Below are positions 61,933-64,000 of a stretch of DNA of 64,000 nucleotides, piece by piece (the stretch's first letter is position 1; each line of letters starts with the position of its first letter). Under the pieces are notes generated by a model that saw only the letters and a program-made list of their open reading frames with translations, had not been told where the DNA came from and searched no databases. The position numbers were made by a program, and so were the translations under genes. The stretch spans positions 1 to 64,000 of the forward strand of contig NZ_FOGU01000012.1 of NCBI RefSeq assembly GCF_900111315.1, written 5' to 3'. Source of the DNA: Tranquillimonas rosea. Its GTDB lineage: Bacteria > Pseudomonadota > Alphaproteobacteria > Rhodobacterales > Rhodobacteraceae.

Positions 61933-63443
61933 GTGACGACAAGGAGACGGTCGATCTGTTCGTGATCGGCGGTGGCATCAACGGCGCTGGCATCGCCCGC
62001 GACGCGGCCGGCCGCGGCCTGTCGGTGGTGTTGTGCGAGAAGGACGATCTGGCCGAGGGCACCTCGTCGCGCTCGGGCAAGCTGGTGCATGGCGGGCTGC
62101 GCTATCTCGAATACTACGAGTTCCGGTTGGTCCGCGAGGCGCTGATCGAGCGCGAGGTGCTGATGAACGCCGCGCCGCACATCATCTGGCCGCTGCGCTT
62201 CGTTCTGCCCCATTCGCCGGACGACCGGCCCGCGTGGCTCGTGCGGCTGGGGCTGTTCCTCTACGACCATCTGGGCGGGCGGAAGAAGCTGCCGGGCACG
62301 CGCACGCTGGATCTGCGCCGCGATCCCGAGGGGGCGCCGCTGCTGGACAAGTACACGCGCGGCTTCGAATACTCGGATTGCTGGGTGGACGACGCCCGGC
62401 TGGTGGTGCTGAACGCCGTCGACGCGGCCGAGCGGGGCGCGACGGTTCTGACGCGCTCGCCCTGCGCCTCGGCCCGGCGCGAGGACGGCGCCTGGACGGT
62501 GACGACGAAGGACCGCCTGACCGGCGAAGAGCGGACGTTCCGCGCGAAGGCGCTGGTGAACGCGGCCGGGCCGTGGGTGTCGGACGTCATCACGCGGGTG
62601 GCGGGCGCCAATTCCAGCCGCAACGTGCGGCTGGTGAAGGGCAGCCACATCATCGTGCCGAAGTTCTGGGAGGGGCCGAACAGCTATCTCGTCCAGAACC
62701 ACGACAAGCGGGTGATCTTCATCAACCCCTACGAGGGCGACAAGGCCCTGATCGGCACCACCGACATCGCCCACGAGGGCGAGGCGAACGACGTCCACAT
62801 CGACGATTCCGAGATCGAGTACCTGCTCAATGCCGTGAACCGCTACTTCAAGGAGAAGCTGCGCCCCGAGGACATCCTCGAGACGTTCTCGGGCGTGCGG
62901 GCGCTGTTCGACGACGGGCAGGGCAACCCCTCGGCGGTGACGCGCGACTACGTGTTCGACCTCGAGGACCGCGACGGGGCACCTCTGCTGAACGTGTTCG
63001 GCGGCAAGATCACCACCTTCCGCGAGCTGTCCGAGCACGGGTTGCAGAAGCTCGGCCACTACTTCCCGACGATGGGACGCGACTGGACCCACGACGCGGC
63101 GCTGCCGGGCGGCGAGATCAAGAACGCCGATTACGACCTGTTCCGCGAGCAGATGAAGGCCGACTACCCGTGGATGCCGCGGGCGCTGCGCCAGCATTAC
63201 GGCCGCTGCTACGGCGCGCGGATCGCCATGCTCGTGGGCGACGCCACCTCGGTCGAGGGGCTGGGGCGCCACTTCGGCGGCCAGCTCTACGAGGCCGAGG
63301 TGCGCTATCTCGTGGAACACGAATGGGCGCGCACCGCCGAGGACGTTCTCTGGCGGCGCACCAAGCACCGGCTGGACCTGTCCGAGGCCGAGAAGGCCGA
63401 CTTCGCCGCCTGGTTCGACGCGCAGCAACGGAAAGCCGCCTGA
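61929..63443 (+). CDS. eryB: L-erythritol-4-phosphate dehydrogenase (GlpD-like)
   Basis: This 504-residue FAD enzyme of the glycerol-3-phosphate dehydrogenase family has the dinucleotide fold FVIGGGINGAGIARDAAGRG, the GlpD signature SGKLVHGGLRYLEYYEFRLV and GGKITTFRELSEHG near the end. The C-terminal helical domain has YGRCYGARIAMLVGDATSV. EryB oxidises L-erythritol 4-phosphate to L-3-tetrulose 4-phosphate and passes electrons to quinone. It overlaps eryA (start) and eryC (TGATG). Confidence 0.94.
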   Translation: MSDDKETVDLFVIGGGINGAGIARDAAGRGLSVVLCEKDDLAEGTSSRSGKLVHGGLRYLEYYEFRLVREALIEREVLMNAAPHIIWPLRFVLPHSPDDRPAWLVRLGLFLYDHLGGRKKLPGTRTLDLRRDPEGAPLLDKYTRGFEYSDCWVDDARLVVLNAVDAAERGATVLTRSPCASARREDGAWTVTTKDRLTGEERTFRAKALVNAAGPWVSDVITRVAGANSSRNVRLVKGSHIIVPKFWEGPNSYLVQNHDKRVIFINPYEGDKALIGTTDIAHEGEANDVHIDDSEIEYLLNAVNRYFKEKLRPEDILETFSGVRALFDDGQGNPSAVTRDYVFDLEDRDGAPLLNVFGGKITTFRELSEHGLQKLGHYFPTMGRDWTHDAALPGGEIKNADYDLFREQMKADYPWMPRALRQHYGRCYGARIAMLVGDATSVEGLGRHFGGQLYEAEVRYLVEHEWARTAEDVLWRRTKHRLDLSEAEKADFAAWFDAQQRKAA

Positions 63444-64000
63444 TGCCCCTGACACTGTCGCTGAACACCAATCCTCTGGTGAACCGCTTTGCCGAGCCGG
63501 CGGACCTGATCGAGACGACGGCGCGGGAACTGCGGCTGCGTGATCTGCAACTGACGCACGAGTTCATCAATCCCTCCTGGCCCGCACCGGTTCTCCGCCG
63601 CCTCACGCGCGAGATGGACCGCGCCTGTCATCGGACCGGGGTGCGCTGCACCTCGGGGATGACCGGGCCCTACGGGCGGCTCAACCATTTCGGTCATCCT
63701 GACCCGGATGTGCGCCGCTATTACGTCGACTGGTTCAAGACCTTCGCGGACATCTTCGGCGATCTGGGCGGCCGGAGCATCGGCACCCAGTTCGCCATCT
63801 TCACCTACCGCGACTTCAACGATCCGGCGCGGCGCGAAGAACTGATCCGTATCGCCATCGATCACTGGGCCGAGGTCGCCGAGCATGCGAAGGCGGCGGG
63901 GCTGGACTACGTGTTCTGGGAGCCGATGAGCATCGGGCGCGAGTTCGGCGAGACGATCGCGGCCTGCATGGCCCTTCAGGACCGGCTGAGCGCGGCGGAC
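63443..64000 (+). CDS. eryC: Tetrulose-4-phosphate racemase, TIM-barrel (cut by window end)
   Basis: The first 186 residues of a xylose-isomerase-like TIM barrel; the frame is open at the window end. Motifs seen are LTLSLNTNPLVNRFAEPADLI, LRDLQLTHEFINPSWP, CTSGMTGPYGRLNHFGHPDP, GTQFAIFTYRDFNDPARRE and YVFWEPMSIGREFGE; the last Glu is where the family binds metal. In Brucella EryC racemises L- to D-3-tetrulose 4-phosphate. ATG 63443 overlaps the eryB stop by one base. Confidence 0.9.
   Translation, partial: MPLTLSLNTNPLVNRFAEPADLIETTARELRLRDLQLTHEFINPSWPAPVLRRLTREMDRACHRTGVRCTSGMTGPYGRLNHFGHPDPDVRRYYVDWFKTFADIFGDLGGRSIGTQFAIFTYRDFNDPARREELIRIAIDHWAEVAEHAKAAGLDYVFWEPMSIGREFGETIAACMALQDRLSAAD

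Noticed and set aside
61755-63455. A 566-codon minus-strand frame opposite eryB
   Set aside because: It is a shadow of the FAD enzyme, which has intact motifs and overlapping operon starts.

Overview
The window is a high-GC chromosomal segment that reads like an alphaproteobacterium of the Rhodobacteraceae (Roseobacter group). This is inferred from gene content, not from a marker gene: two complete TRAP transporters, ugpBAEC, a sitABCD operon preceded by Mur-type boxes, an HWE histidine kinase, a LuxR solo, and an erythritol-type tetritol cluster laid out as in alphaproteobacteria. I saw no rRNA, tRNA, CRISPR array or intact mobile element. The only mobile-element trace is an IS3-type transposase fragment near 4.6-4.8 kb, beside a decayed histidine kinase.

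Layout. 0-3.2 kb: the end of a BCCT transporter, then a copper-delivery set (small secreted protein, YcnI-PCuAC fusion, SCO1). 3.2-5.3 kb: a possible self-contained unit for a 39-residue peptide, a genomic scar (kinase pseudogene plus IS3 remnant), and a Phd-like small gene. 5.6-9.9 kb: ugpBAEC with a Pho box. 10.1-11.8 kb: four overlapping genes for small envelope proteins. 12-16.5 kb: AraC regulator, AI-2E-family permease, DUF1127 protein, and a SARP/TPR regulator. 16.5-20.7 kb: a TeaABCD-like TRAP transporter with its Usp subunit and an Asp/Glu-racemase-family enzyme. 21-25.1 kb: ACAD-fold flavoenzyme with a divergent HxlR regulator, aspartate dehydrogenase, and ArgE-type deacylase. 25.1-33.6 kb: LysR, a D-cysteine desulfhydrase/cysteate lyase-family enzyme, a second TRAP transporter, amidohydrolase, alpha/beta hydrolase and a D-serine dehydratase/D-threonine aldolase-type enzyme, which look like one catabolic unit for a modified amino acid. 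33.7-38.4 kb: small monooxygenase-like protein, NAD(P)-binding protein and sitABCD. 38.5-44.8 kb: HWE kinase, an NMT1-type ABC importer with two different permeases, a GntR regulator and a divergent FAH-family hydrolase. 44.8-49.2 kb: TauE/SafE permease, EF-hand protein, glycine-zipper lipoprotein, LuxR solo, a hypothetical gene and a DMT exporter.

49-64 kb is an extended tetritol (erythritol-type) catabolic region: class II aldolase and class I bisphosphatase; DeoR, EryH (TpiA2) and EryI (RpiB); a second DeoR; a CUT2 sugar ABC transporter with a DUF2291 protein; and a divergent eryD-eryA-eryB-eryC operon cut by the window end. Import, phosphorylation (EryA), oxidation (EryB) and three isomerisations (EryC, EryH, EryI) would give erythrose 4-phosphate. 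The adjacent aldolase and bisphosphatase could take this on to sedoheptulose 7-phosphate, which is the most interesting metabolic idea in the window. A recurring architectural feature is a perfect or near-perfect hairpin beside the solute-binding-protein gene in five of six transporter operons.
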